From NCBI RefSeq assembly GCF_018861065.1, contig NZ_JAHKQO010000036.1, positions 397,865 through 461,864 of the forward strand: DNA of 64,000 nt, written 5' to 3'. Origin of the DNA: Paraglaciecola arctica. GTDB lineage: Bacteria > Pseudomonadota > Gammaproteobacteria > Enterobacterales > Alteromonadaceae. Shown here in pieces: positions 1 through 8,057 of the stretch (the stretch's first letter is position 1; each line of letters begins with the position of its first letter). The notes below the pieces were generated by a model. It was not told where the DNA came from. It saw nothing but the letters and a program-made list of their open reading frames with translations, and ran no database searches. The position numbers were made by a program, and so were the translations under genes.

Positions 1-8
1 GCATTATA

Positions 9-37
9 GCGAGCAACGCCTTGCTTGCAAGTTTTTT
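9..37 (+). terminator. possible rho-independent terminator for a gene left of the window
   Basis: GCGAGCAA and TTGCTTGC form an 8-bp stem (one G-T pair) with a CGCC loop, followed after two A and one G by six T. It faces rightward and would end a plus-strand gene lying outside the window, convergent with pntB. Confidence 0.45.
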
Positions 38-105
38 GTGACATTATCATGACTCATTGCTGAGTTTTTAATCAGCCTTGTTGTCAGCAAGCATTTACTT
101 CGGTG

Positions 106-1512
106 TTAATCAGAAAATTGTCTGATCATCGAACCTAACGTTTCTTTTGCGTCACCAAATATCATTCGACAGTTGGGTTTAAAAAACAGAGGGTTATCGA
201 TGCCTGCAAAACCCGAGGCCATGCCGCGTTTTAGTACAAAGACATTTTTCGCAAGGTCAGCGTTAATGACTGGCATACCGTAAATCGGGCTACCTTTCAT
301 TTCTCGCGCCGCTGGGTTCACTACGTCGTTGGCACCAATGACCATAGCCACATCGAAGTTTTGGATTCGTTTGTTGATTTCGTCCATTTCGAACAGTTGT
401 TCATATGAAACGTCGGCTTCGGCTAGTAATACATTCATGTGCCCCGGCATTCTGCCTGCGACTGGATGAATCGCGTAGGCCACTTCTGCGCCATTTTCTT
501 CTAGCAGTTGTTGCAGTTCTTTCATGGCGTGCTGCGCTTGGGCGACAGCCATTCCGTAACCTGGAATAACCACTACAGATTGTGCGGCTTCAAGCACGTA
601 GTAGGCATCATCGGCAGATAGCGGTTTCACTTCCCCTTCTATCACCATGTCGGTTTTAGTTGCAGGCATAAAACCACTGAATAACACGTTGCTTAAAGAA
701 CGGTTCATTGCTTTACACATGATGTTGGTCAAGATAATACCACTTGCGCCAACTAACGAACCCGCAACGATCAAGATGTTGTTGTGTAGTGCAAATCCAG
801 CAGCACAGGCGGCGAGTCCGGAGTAGGAATTGAGCAGCGAAATAACCACTGGCATGTCGGCGCCGCCAATGGGTAATACCAACATGATGCCAAACAACAG
901 CGCCAAAGCCATAGCGGTATATAACACCACATTAAAATCAATATTTATACCAGCCACCATCGCCGGTTGCGCTACAAATAGGTAGGCGGCAAAAATAATT
1001 ACCAAGACTAATACACTGTTGAATACCACTTGCCCAGAAAAGGTGACCGAGCGCCCAGTAATACGTTCACTGAGTTTTGCCCATGCGATAAGGCTGCCAG
1101 AAAAGGTCACACCACCTATTAGTAAGGCTAGAAAGGTAACAACCATAGTGAAAACACCGTAGTCGCTAGTCCCCGCAACCGTTGCCCAAGCAACGAACAA
1201 ACTAGCAAGCCCACCTATGCCATTTAGTAAGGATACCATTTCGGGCATGGCTGTCATGGCGACCATTCTGGCGGCAAACACGCCCAAAATGCTGCCTGCT
1301 AACATCGCAATGGCTATTATTTGAAAACTAACAATATTGTTGTCGAACATAGTCACAACAATGGCAATCAGCATGGCTACAGCAGACAAAAAGTTGCCTT
1401 TTCGCGCCGATGAAGGATGCCCTAATAACTTAAGGCCAAAAATAAATAATGCTGCGGCAAGCACATAACTGAAGTTGATTATAAGATCGGTTGTGGTTGT
1501 TTCTATCATCAT
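106..1512 (-). CDS. pntB: NAD(P) transhydrogenase subunit beta
   Basis: Beta subunit of the inner-membrane proton-translocating transhydrogenase, which uses proton entry to transfer hydride from NADH to NADP+. The protein has 468 residues, close to the family length. The first ~260 residues are a run of hydrophobic helices (domain II). The last ~180 form the soluble NADP(H)-binding domain III, with the glycine-rich VIPGYGMAVAQAQ stretch followed by VAGRMPGHMNVLLAEA and VVNPAAR, all hallmark PntB segments. It is the last gene of a three-gene operon, six bases after pntAb, and uses an ATG start. Confidence 0.97.
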   Translation of the reverse strand: MMIETTTTDLIINFSYVLAAALFIFGLKLLGHPSSARKGNFLSAVAMLIAIVVTMFDNNIVSFQIIAIAMLAGSILGVFAARMVAMTAMPEMVSLLNGIGGLASLFVAWATVAGTSDYGVFTMVVTFLALLIGGVTFSGSLIAWAKLSERITGRSVTFSGQVVFNSVLVLVIIFAAYLFVAQPAMVAGINIDFNVVLYTAMALALLFGIMLVLPIGGADMPVVISLLNSYSGLAACAAGFALHNNILIVAGSLVGASGIILTNIMCKAMNRSLSNVLFSGFMPATKTDMVIEGEVKPLSADDAYYVLEAAQSVVVIPGYGMAVAQAQHAMKELQQLLEENGAEVAYAIHPVAGRMPGHMNVLLAEADVSYEQLFEMDEINKRIQNFDVAMVIGANDVVNPAAREMKGSPIYGMPVINADLAKNVFVLKRGMASGFAGIDNPLFFKPNCRMIFGDAKETLGSMIRQFSD

Positions 1513-1518
1513 AATTCT

Positions 1519-1800
1519 CTACTGCTTTTTCTTAAACATTGCGAGCATTCGGTCTGTCACCAAATATCCACCCACAACATTTATGGTTGCCAGAAAGACT
1601 GCAAATGCACCTAGATAAGCAGCATATTCTCCCATGGTGTCGCTGCCCGCTAACGCCAATGCGCCTACAACGGTAATACCAGAAATGGCATTGGCGCCAG
1701 ACATTAAAGGTGTATGTAAGGTTGCCGGGACTTTTTGAATAAGCTCAAAACCAACAAAAATCGACAGTAGTAAAATAAACAGTAAATAAACGGCGTCCAT
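1519..1800 (-). CDS. pntAb: NAD(P) transhydrogenase subunit alpha part 2 (membrane segment)
   Basis: 93-residue membrane protein corresponding to the C-terminal transmembrane part of one-piece PntA. Three hydrophobic helices are visible, at about residues 4-20, 35-55 and 60-80. The middle one contains the HTPLMSGANAISGI segment typical of this subunit. In this genome PntA is split into two polypeptides, as in many marine and alpha-proteobacteria. The start ATG overlaps the stop of pntAa by one base (TAATG), implying translational coupling, and pntB follows immediately. Confidence 0.95.
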   Translation of the reverse strand: MDAVYLLFILLLSIFVGFELIQKVPATLHTPLMSGANAISGITVVGALALAGSDTMGEYAAYLGAFAVFLATINVVGGYLVTDRMLAMFKKKQ

Positions 1801-2972
1801 TAGGCTTCCTCTTTTTCGTTTGTTGATGAATTATTAGCGGCATAGATAGATTGGAGCATGGCATTCACTACTTGCCCCTGATACGTGATGATGCAGCCAG
1901 ATTGCACTTCGTCTTCAATGTCCAAGGCAAAAATATTGTCTTCTTTGTGCCAAAATTCACTGACAAGATTAAACAGATTGTTGGCGTACATTTGAGTCGC
2001 ATGTTTAGCTACACCGTTAGCCCAACTCCCGGTGCCAATAATGGTGATACCATTATGCTTAACCACCTCACCAGCTATCGAACCTTCGACGTTACCGCCA
2101 TTTTCGGCAGCCATATCCACTATCACACTGCCAGGTTGCATCGACTCTACTGTTGGCAGATCAATAAGTTGAGGTGGTTTGCGCCCGAATAATTGCGCTG
2201 TGGTGATCACTATGTCTGAATCGGCGATACATTTAGCTTGTTCACGTTGCTGAATTTGCATTTGCTCCGGCGTTAAAGCCTGGGCATAACCCTGCCCGGT
2301 TTCGCCGGTTTCGCCTAAATCGATATCCAAAAATTTAGCGCCTAAAGATTGTACTTGTTCAGCTACCACAGTGCGTGTGTCGAATGCGGTAACACTGGCT
2401 CCTAACCGTTTTGCTGTTGCAATAGCTTGCAAACCGGCGACACCAGCGCCAATAACAAATACCTTGGCAGGCTTAAGGGTACCTGCCGGAGTCATCATCA
2501 TAGGTAAAACGCTATTCAATTGACTCACTGCTTGCATCACCATAACGTAGCCGGCCAAACTGCCTTGAGAACTCAGTGCATCCATTTTTTGACAGCGACT
2601 AATACGCGGGATCATTTCCATGCTGATACTAGTGATGTTTTTATCACATAAACTAGTTACAAAGTCCTTTTCGTTGAAAGGGTCTAAGTAACTCACAATC
2701 ATTGTGTTTGGTTTTACACTAACTAAATCGTCAACATTTAATTTATGCAAACTTAATATAATATCAGCGTTGCTTAATAGTTCGCTGCGACTCGCTACAA
2801 CGTCTGCGCCAGCTTCAGCATATTCTTCATCAGTTACATGTATAGCCGCGCCAACACCAGCTTGCACCTGCACTGTGGCCCCTAATAATTTGTACGCTTT
2901 AACGTTAACAGGTAACACAGCGCAACGCTTTTCCTGTGATTTTAGCTCAGCTGGGAACACCAGAATCGTCAT
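1800..2972 (-). CDS. pntAa: NAD(P) transhydrogenase subunit alpha part 1 (NAD-binding)
   Basis: Soluble NAD(H)-binding subunit (domain I) of the transhydrogenase, related to alanine dehydrogenase. An N-terminal lobe begins TILVFPAELKSQEKR. The Rossmann segment, with GAGVAGLQAIATAKRLGA, lies at about residues 175-192. About 390 residues, as expected for the split form. The ATG at 2972 is preferred over a GTG two codons upstream because GAGG lies five bases before the ATG. First gene of pntAa-pntAb-pntB; a minus-strand promoter should lie between 2973 and the kdgK terminator at about 3082. Confidence 0.96.
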   Translation of the reverse strand: MTILVFPAELKSQEKRCAVLPVNVKAYKLLGATVQVQAGVGAAIHVTDEEYAEAGADVVASRSELLSNADIILSLHKLNVDDLVSVKPNTMIVSYLDPFNEKDFVTSLCDKNITSISMEMIPRISRCQKMDALSSQGSLAGYVMVMQAVSQLNSVLPMMMTPAGTLKPAKVFVIGAGVAGLQAIATAKRLGASVTAFDTRTVVAEQVQSLGAKFLDIDLGETGETGQGYAQALTPEQMQIQQREQAKCIADSDIVITTAQLFGRKPPQLIDLPTVESMQPGSVIVDMAAENGGNVEGSIAGEVVKHNGITIIGTGSWANGVAKHATQMYANNLFNLVSEFWHKEDNIFALDIEDEVQSGCIITYQGQVVNAMLQSIYAANNSSTNEKEEA

Positions 2973-3081
2973 AAACACCTCAAATTTTAATGCAATGTAA
3001 TAAATATGTCTTATTTAAGAATGGAATGTAAATTCACAGTGTTTATGTTCAATATGATATTGAAGTGTTTTGGTAGGGCAT

Positions 3082-3119
3082 AAAAAAAGCCACCAGCAGT
3101 ATTTAATGCATGGTGGCTT
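3082..3119 (-). terminator. rho-independent terminator of the alginate operon
   Basis: Read on the minus strand, AAGCCACCA and TGGTGGCTT form a 9-bp stem with a 15-base loop, followed by a run of seven T. It lies 18 bases after the kdgK stop codon and closes the receptor-lyase-transporter-kinase run before the pnt promoter region. Confidence 0.9.
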
Positions 3120-3136
3120 GTGGAAGATAACTGTAG

Positions 3137-4066
3137 TTATTTGACAGCTAAATGAATATTATCGAATGCATTACTTGGCGCGATGGCACCTGGATGTTGG
3201 ATAACTATGGCCGCCGATGCGGCTGCTAGCTCAACAGAGGATGTGACATCTCGGCCCGCTAATCTGGCACCTAAATACACACCATTAAAGGAGTCACCTG
3301 CAGAGGTCGTATCCACAACGTTGGAAACCGGCGTAATGGCAACATGGGTGAGTTGACCATCTATCTGACAATAAACGCTCTCTGGACCATTTTTAAGCAC
3401 CATTTCATTGATAGTAAATGGCTCACAAAACGCTAAGATATCCTCGAGGGTTTCAATATTGTAGAGCTGTTTAAAATCGTCAACCCCCGGCAACATAATA
3501 TCGCTTGCGGCATACGCTTTAGCGAACTCTGCTTTTGCTTCATCGGGGCTATTCCATAAACGAGGACGATAGTTTGGATCAAATCCAATCTTCACACCCG
3601 CTTCTTTTAGCTGCGCTATCATCGACCAAAACGCATCTCTGTCTTGTGACTCTAGTATTGCTAAAGAAATGCCCGAAAAGAAAAACAGGTCAGCTTTACA
3701 AAGTTCGTCGATAGCCTGCTGATCGACATATTGCATAACTTGTTTAGCCGCAGAACTATCACGCCAATACAAAAACGAACGTTCCCCTTGATCATCGGTT
3801 TGCACCAAATAAATGCCAGGGTTCCGCTCGCTTTCAGCAAATATATGCTGGTTATTTAATGCTTCTGCAGTACATGCATCCACCATTTGCTGGCTAATGG
3901 TGTCTTGCCCAACGGCAGTCATAAAAGCAATATCTTGCTGTGCAAAAATGCGTTTCATATAGACTGCTGAATTAAAGGTATCACCCGCAAAAGACTGCTT
4001 CATTACACCATCTTTTGCTTGACGAAGTTCAAGCATACATTCGCCAAACAACACTACTTTTTGCAT
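3137..4066 (-). CDS. kdgK: 2-keto-3-deoxygluconate kinase (PfkB family)
   Basis: ATP-dependent sugar kinase expected to phosphorylate 2-keto-3-deoxygluconate to KDPG, the last dedicated step of alginate catabolism before KDPG aldolase. It is a 309-residue PfkB protein: N-terminal VVLFGECMLEL, substrate-side AGDTFNSAVYM, and the C-terminal anion-hole/catalytic motif DTTSAGDSFNG with the expected base at Asp258. The ATG at 4066 is chosen over an in-frame start ten codons upstream because AGG lies six bases before it. It follows the MFS transporter by 52 bases that hold a stem-loop. Substrate is inferred from neighbours; fructokinase-like activity cannot be excluded from sequence alone. Confidence 0.92.
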   Translation of the reverse strand: MQKVVLFGECMLELRQAKDGVMKQSFAGDTFNSAVYMKRIFAQQDIAFMTAVGQDTISQQMVDACTAEALNNQHIFAESERNPGIYLVQTDDQGERSFLYWRDSSAAKQVMQYVDQQAIDELCKADLFFFSGISLAILESQDRDAFWSMIAQLKEAGVKIGFDPNYRPRLWNSPDEAKAEFAKAYAASDIMLPGVDDFKQLYNIETLEDILAFCEPFTINEMVLKNGPESVYCQIDGQLTHVAITPVSNVVDTTSAGDSFNGVYLGARLAGRDVTSSVELAAASAAIVIQHPGAIAPSNAFDNIHLAVK

Positions 4067-4083
4067 ATTACACCTTGGATATT

Positions 4084-4107
4084 GTTCGCAAGCCAAAACT
4101 TGCGAAC
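4084..4107 (-). other. intercistronic stem-loop between transporter and kinase genes
   Basis: GTTCGCAAG and CTTGCGAAC form a perfect 9-bp inverted repeat with a six-base loop. It fills most of the 52-base gap between the MFS stop and the kdgK start. There is no T-tract, so it is unlikely to be a terminator; an mRNA-stability or processing element is more plausible. Confidence 0.7.
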
Positions 4108-4118
4108 CTTAATTAGAA

Positions 4119-5420
4119 TTATCTTTTACTTTTTAGTGGCTCTATCTTAGGGCAAAGGAATAAGATACTTACCATTACGATTGAAGCCAACGCCGCGCCA
4201 AGAATGAATACATTTTGGTAGTTTGCGCCAGCAGTCAAAATTGGCACCATGGCAGTTAGACCTGCTGCTGAGAATTTCGCGGCCATTCCAGCGAAACCAG
4301 CTAACGAACCAACACTGTCTTTACCTAACATATCACTTGGTAAGGTTTGAATACTACCAATAGATGTTTGGAAACCAAATAGTATCGCAGCCATAATAAG
4401 CACCGCAGCGTTAGCGCTCCCTGGATTAGACAACAGTAACAGTGAAGGCAGCATAATTAAACAGCCCAGCACAATGACCGCTTTCCGAGTTTTGTTAACA
4501 CTCCAACCGGCTTTAATTCGATTTTGAGATAAAAGACCACCAAACCAAGCACCAAACATCGCACCTACATACGGAACCCAACCAATAATGGCTAAGCCTT
4601 TCACATCCATATTGTAAACTTCTACAAGGTAGGTGGGTATCCAAACAATAAATAACCACCAAATGGGATCAATAGCGGCTGTCGCGATTATTACTCCCCA
4701 ACTTTCTTTACGGCCTAACATCTCACCATAGCTAGGTACATATTCATTAATTTTATCTTCACTTCCATCAGCAGAAACAGCTTTCTGACCCGATAAGATG
4801 TATTCACGTTCTTCGTCGGTAATCCAAGGATGTTTAATGGGTGGCGCTTTAACTAGTACTAACCATGGGATTAACCATAAAAGCCCCACTATGCCTATTA
4901 AGACAAAAATAACTTTCCAACTAAAAAATAACGCTAAATACGCAATAAGTGGCACCGAAATAATACCACCGATTGCTGCGCCCGAATTAAAAATGCCCTG
5001 AGCTAAAGCACGTTCTTTACTTGGAAACCACTCAGCGTTAGCTTTTGCTGCACCCGGCCAGTTTCCTGCTTCTGAGATACCTAGAAGTGCGCGGAAAATA
5101 CTAAAGGTTAAAATGCCTTGAGCAAATGCATGTAACGCGGTTGCTAAAGACCAGACACCTATGGATAAAACGAAACCTAAACGTGTGCCAATCCAGTCAA
5201 AAATTTTGCCGAACACTGCCTGGCCGATCGCATAGGAGAATAAAAATACCACGCTTACCGTTCCCAACACTTGTTTGAGTTGGTCAGCATTTTTTTCGGG
5301 ATAGATTTCACTGCCCATATAGGGCCAAAGTACACTCAGCGCTTGCCTGTCAATATAGTTTATAACGGTAGCCAGAGCGATTAACGCGATCACCCACCAG
5401 CGTAAATTTTTCATTTTCAT
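4119..5420 (-). CDS. MFS sugar-acid transporter (hexuronate/DEH type)
   Basis: Major facilitator of the anion:cation symporter group, related to ExuT and other hexuronate carriers, expected to import alginate-derived uronates (DEH or KDG) across the inner membrane. About 433 residues with twelve hydrophobic helices. An early NYIDRQALSVLWP segment in and after helix 1 is typical of the family, and a hydrophilic loop at about residues 195-235 separates the two six-helix halves. Three in-frame ATGs lie close together; 5420 has GAGAAG six bases upstream and is preferred over 5426. Second-to-last gene of the alginate operon. The substrate is inferred from context. Confidence 0.88.
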   Translation of the reverse strand: MKMKNLRWWVIALIALATVINYIDRQALSVLWPYMGSEIYPEKNADQLKQVLGTVSVVFLFSYAIGQAVFGKIFDWIGTRLGFVLSIGVWSLATALHAFAQGILTFSIFRALLGISEAGNWPGAAKANAEWFPSKERALAQGIFNSGAAIGGIISVPLIAYLALFFSWKVIFVLIGIVGLLWLIPWLVLVKAPPIKHPWITDEEREYILSGQKAVSADGSEDKINEYVPSYGEMLGRKESWGVIIATAAIDPIWWLFIVWIPTYLVEVYNMDVKGLAIIGWVPYVGAMFGAWFGGLLSQNRIKAGWSVNKTRKAVIVLGCLIMLPSLLLLSNPGSANAAVLIMAAILFGFQTSIGSIQTLPSDMLGKDSVGSLAGFAGMAAKFSAAGLTAMVPILTAGANYQNVFILGAALASIVMVSILFLCPKIEPLKSKR

Positions 5421-5653
5421 ATACATCTTCTCGTTTTACTCGGCTAAAAAATCTTATCGTTGAGCATTAAATAAGTAGAAAAAACTTCTGCTCCTAACGA
5501 CTAATACTCAATATCTATTTGTATTTCGCAAAACCCTATCAATAAAAAAATCAATGAAATCCAAGTGATTTTTGACGAAAACAAGTAACTTAAATTGACT
5601 AAATAAACGACTTCACACCACACTACTCGTGTCGTGTTATTTAGCAACTAAGT

Positions 5654-7912
5654 TTATTTTTTCATATTAATTTTATTATTGCTTAGGTTGGCGGTGTGTG
5701 GGCCTTTGACCCTAAGCTCAACCACTTTTGGTGCCACAGTATTGGTAAATTCATTATTAGTCACTGCGGTTACTGGTTCACCTACTGTATGTTCGATATC
5801 TACCGATGCTGAATCAATCCACTTATTGTCACTGATTTGCGCAACTTGCACACCATGCAGATATACCGACGCAGCATTTTTATTGCGTTTTCCCTTACCT
5901 ATGTTTTTAAGCACATTGCCTTGCATAATAAAATGTGGTCCAAAGGTGCTTTCGTCTGTGCCACCTCGGTATACTTTAGCTACCGCTCCTTCTACATTTT
6001 CAACTAAGTTGTTGTTGAAATAAATGTACTCGGCGTTGTAAATCCCTAAATCATCCGTTTCTTTATTGAGGCGAAATATATCACCCGTAACATTAGTTAT
6101 AGTGCTGTTCGCAATTTTCATGCTGTCCGCGAAGCTTCTATTTCCAGCGTCAAAAAGGTGGTATGAATGATTAACATTCAAGTCCTTAATAATACTGCCT
6201 TCAATTTCTAAACGGTAATTCCGTTGCATTGGAATTCTTGAAGTTCGTATAAGAGTGTTGCCTGCTGAATCTGGGGCACGTTTGCCACTAATGATTAAGT
6301 TAACTAACTTCAAACTTCCAGAATTATTAATATCAACAAAAGTAGAGCGTTCAGGGTACAGCGTAACGTGTTTTCTATGCTTCGCTTTTATAGTAATAGT
6401 TTTAGTTAGTTTAATGACTTTACCAATATTGTAATCTCCGTTTTCTAACATCAGTACATCACCTGAACTGGCATTTTTGATGGCATTAAATATTGCGTTT
6501 TCAGCAGGTTTAACTTGAATAACTTTTCCAGAATCAAAGGCAACATCAGGTTCTGACTTAGGGTAATAGCTCGCACCCACTTGTTGTTTTTGTATCGGTT
6601 GTAAAGACTTTGAGGTGCCTACAGTTTGGTTTTTTCCCACCGGGTACAACAAACCGTTTTCCGCTCTTTGCATTGTTACTGCAGCAACTTCGAAGCCTTC
6701 TTTAATGGTCGGTTCGATGCCTTCAGATAGCAAATTGTTAGTAAATTTCACACCGCTGATATCATCAAAAATGCTGATCCCATCGGTGTTTTTGTTGTTA
6801 AAAATTAGGTTGTTCTGAAATTGACTGTTGATAGGAGCTGCGGTTCGCTCAGCGTCGCTACCTGCTGCAAAATGCACATGCTCAACATCAACTAAAGTAT
6901 TGTTTTCAATCAAAGCATTATCAACTTGGTGATAGCGATTAATTTTTGAATTAGGGACACCATTCATAATAGTAAAACCACTACCAAATCTGTATCCAGT
7001 TAAGCCTTCCATATAGTTATTGCGAATGATTTGATCGCGGTTAATAACGCGAATTCCGCCAGTATGGTCGACACCGTTACCAAAAAACACGTTACCTTCA
7101 ACTAAATTACCATTGCCATGACGCAGTGTCAGAGTGCCACGAGACTCAAAGAACACATTATTCAATATGCGGTTTTTACCGGATTTGTTAGAAATGATTT
7201 CTACTTCACCATTACAACGGTCGAAGTAGTTGTTTTCTATGGTAGTAAAAGAGTCAGTCAACGAATAATGACTAGTACCAATTCGTAAAGTCTCACCACC
7301 ATTCGAGCCCAATATGGGTCGAGGTCCAAAGTAGTTGTGATCAATTCGATGATAATTCTGCTGACTTTTTTCATTTTGTAAACGTACTGCCATGGTGACG
7401 CCACCATTACGTTTTCCTACTAAGTTGCTGTGGTCAAATCGGTTGTGTTTACCATACATGACCACCCACTTGTCTTGTTCAAATTTTTCTGGGTTACTAA
7501 AGTTATCAATCACTACTTGCGTTACCCGACTATGATTAGCCAAGTTGTCATCATTTTGTTTAAAAGAAATCACTTCGCCGGTTGGCGTGTAACCGTCTTT
7601 AAATACGAGACCCGACACCAAAAGATACTCACCCGCTAAACGCAAATTTGACAATCCGCTTAAAAAAACTTTACCGGCGGTTTCAGCGCGTAAAGTGATA
7701 AGTGCTTGTTCAGTACCTTTGGCTTTGAACAAAATTTCAAAATCGGTCCACACACCATTGGCGAGCACAACTTCATCACCTGGGCTTAAGTCTGATGAAG
7801 CTTTTTTATATTCATCAGGCGTTTTGACTAAGTATTCTTTAGCGATTGTGTTTTGGCTGAATAAGACAATAACTACATAGGTAAAAATGATATAGAAAAA
7901 GCTGCGTGACAT
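5654..7912 (-). CDS. PL6 family alginate lyase, two-domain (AlyGC-like), secreted
   Basis: Polysaccharide lyase cutting alginate by beta-elimination, built as two right-handed beta-helix domains (residues ~25-430 and ~450-752). A signal peptide covers about residues 1-24, ending near IAKEY. In the first domain Lys243 (in ISNKSGK) and Arg264 (in LTLRHGNG) are spaced as the catalytic pair of Glaciecola AlyGC, and Asn204, Glu236 and Glu238 sit where its calcium ligands lie. The offset to AlyGC numbering as I recall it (220/241; 181/213/215) is a constant 23. The length of 752 matches AlyGC closely. Exolytic release of monomer from polyguluronate is the likely activity. Its product feeds the transporter and kinase downstream. 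Confidence 0.93.
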   Translation of the reverse strand: MSRSFFYIIFTYVVIVLFSQNTIAKEYLVKTPDEYKKASSDLSPGDEVVLANGVWTDFEILFKAKGTEQALITLRAETAGKVFLSGLSNLRLAGEYLLVSGLVFKDGYTPTGEVISFKQNDDNLANHSRVTQVVIDNFSNPEKFEQDKWVVMYGKHNRFDHSNLVGKRNGGVTMAVRLQNEKSQQNYHRIDHNYFGPRPILGSNGGETLRIGTSHYSLTDSFTTIENNYFDRCNGEVEIISNKSGKNRILNNVFFESRGTLTLRHGNGNLVEGNVFFGNGVDHTGGIRVINRDQIIRNNYMEGLTGYRFGSGFTIMNGVPNSKINRYHQVDNALIENNTLVDVEHVHFAAGSDAERTAAPINSQFQNNLIFNNKNTDGISIFDDISGVKFTNNLLSEGIEPTIKEGFEVAAVTMQRAENGLLYPVGKNQTVGTSKSLQPIQKQQVGASYYPKSEPDVAFDSGKVIQVKPAENAIFNAIKNASSGDVLMLENGDYNIGKVIKLTKTITIKAKHRKHVTLYPERSTFVDINNSGSLKLVNLIISGKRAPDSAGNTLIRTSRIPMQRNYRLEIEGSIIKDLNVNHSYHLFDAGNRSFADSMKIANSTITNVTGDIFRLNKETDDLGIYNAEYIYFNNNLVENVEGAVAKVYRGGTDESTFGPHFIMQGNVLKNIGKGKRNKNAASVYLHGVQVAQISDNKWIDSASVDIEHTVGEPVTAVTNNEFTNTVAPKVVELRVKGPHTANLSNNKINMKK

Positions 7913-8014
7913 AATATTGCTCTTGTTACTAATTAGTTGAAATTAGATAGTGTAAAAAATAGAAAAGAGCTCTCAGTAAATAAACTACAGCTAGCTCATT
8001 TTGTTACATAACGT

Positions 8015-8051
8015 GGCTAATCACTTCCTAATTCGAGGAAAGTGACTAGCC
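8015..8051 (-). other. strong stem-loop between receptor and lyase genes
   Basis: GGCTAATCACTTCCT pairs with AGGAAAGTGACTAGCC around a six-base loop, about 15 bp with one mismatch and one bulge. It begins a few bases after the receptor stop codon. No T-tract follows on the minus strand. It could protect the receptor mRNA 3' end or attenuate transcription so that the receptor is made in excess of the lyase. Confidence 0.65.
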
Positions 8052-8057
8052 AATTAG

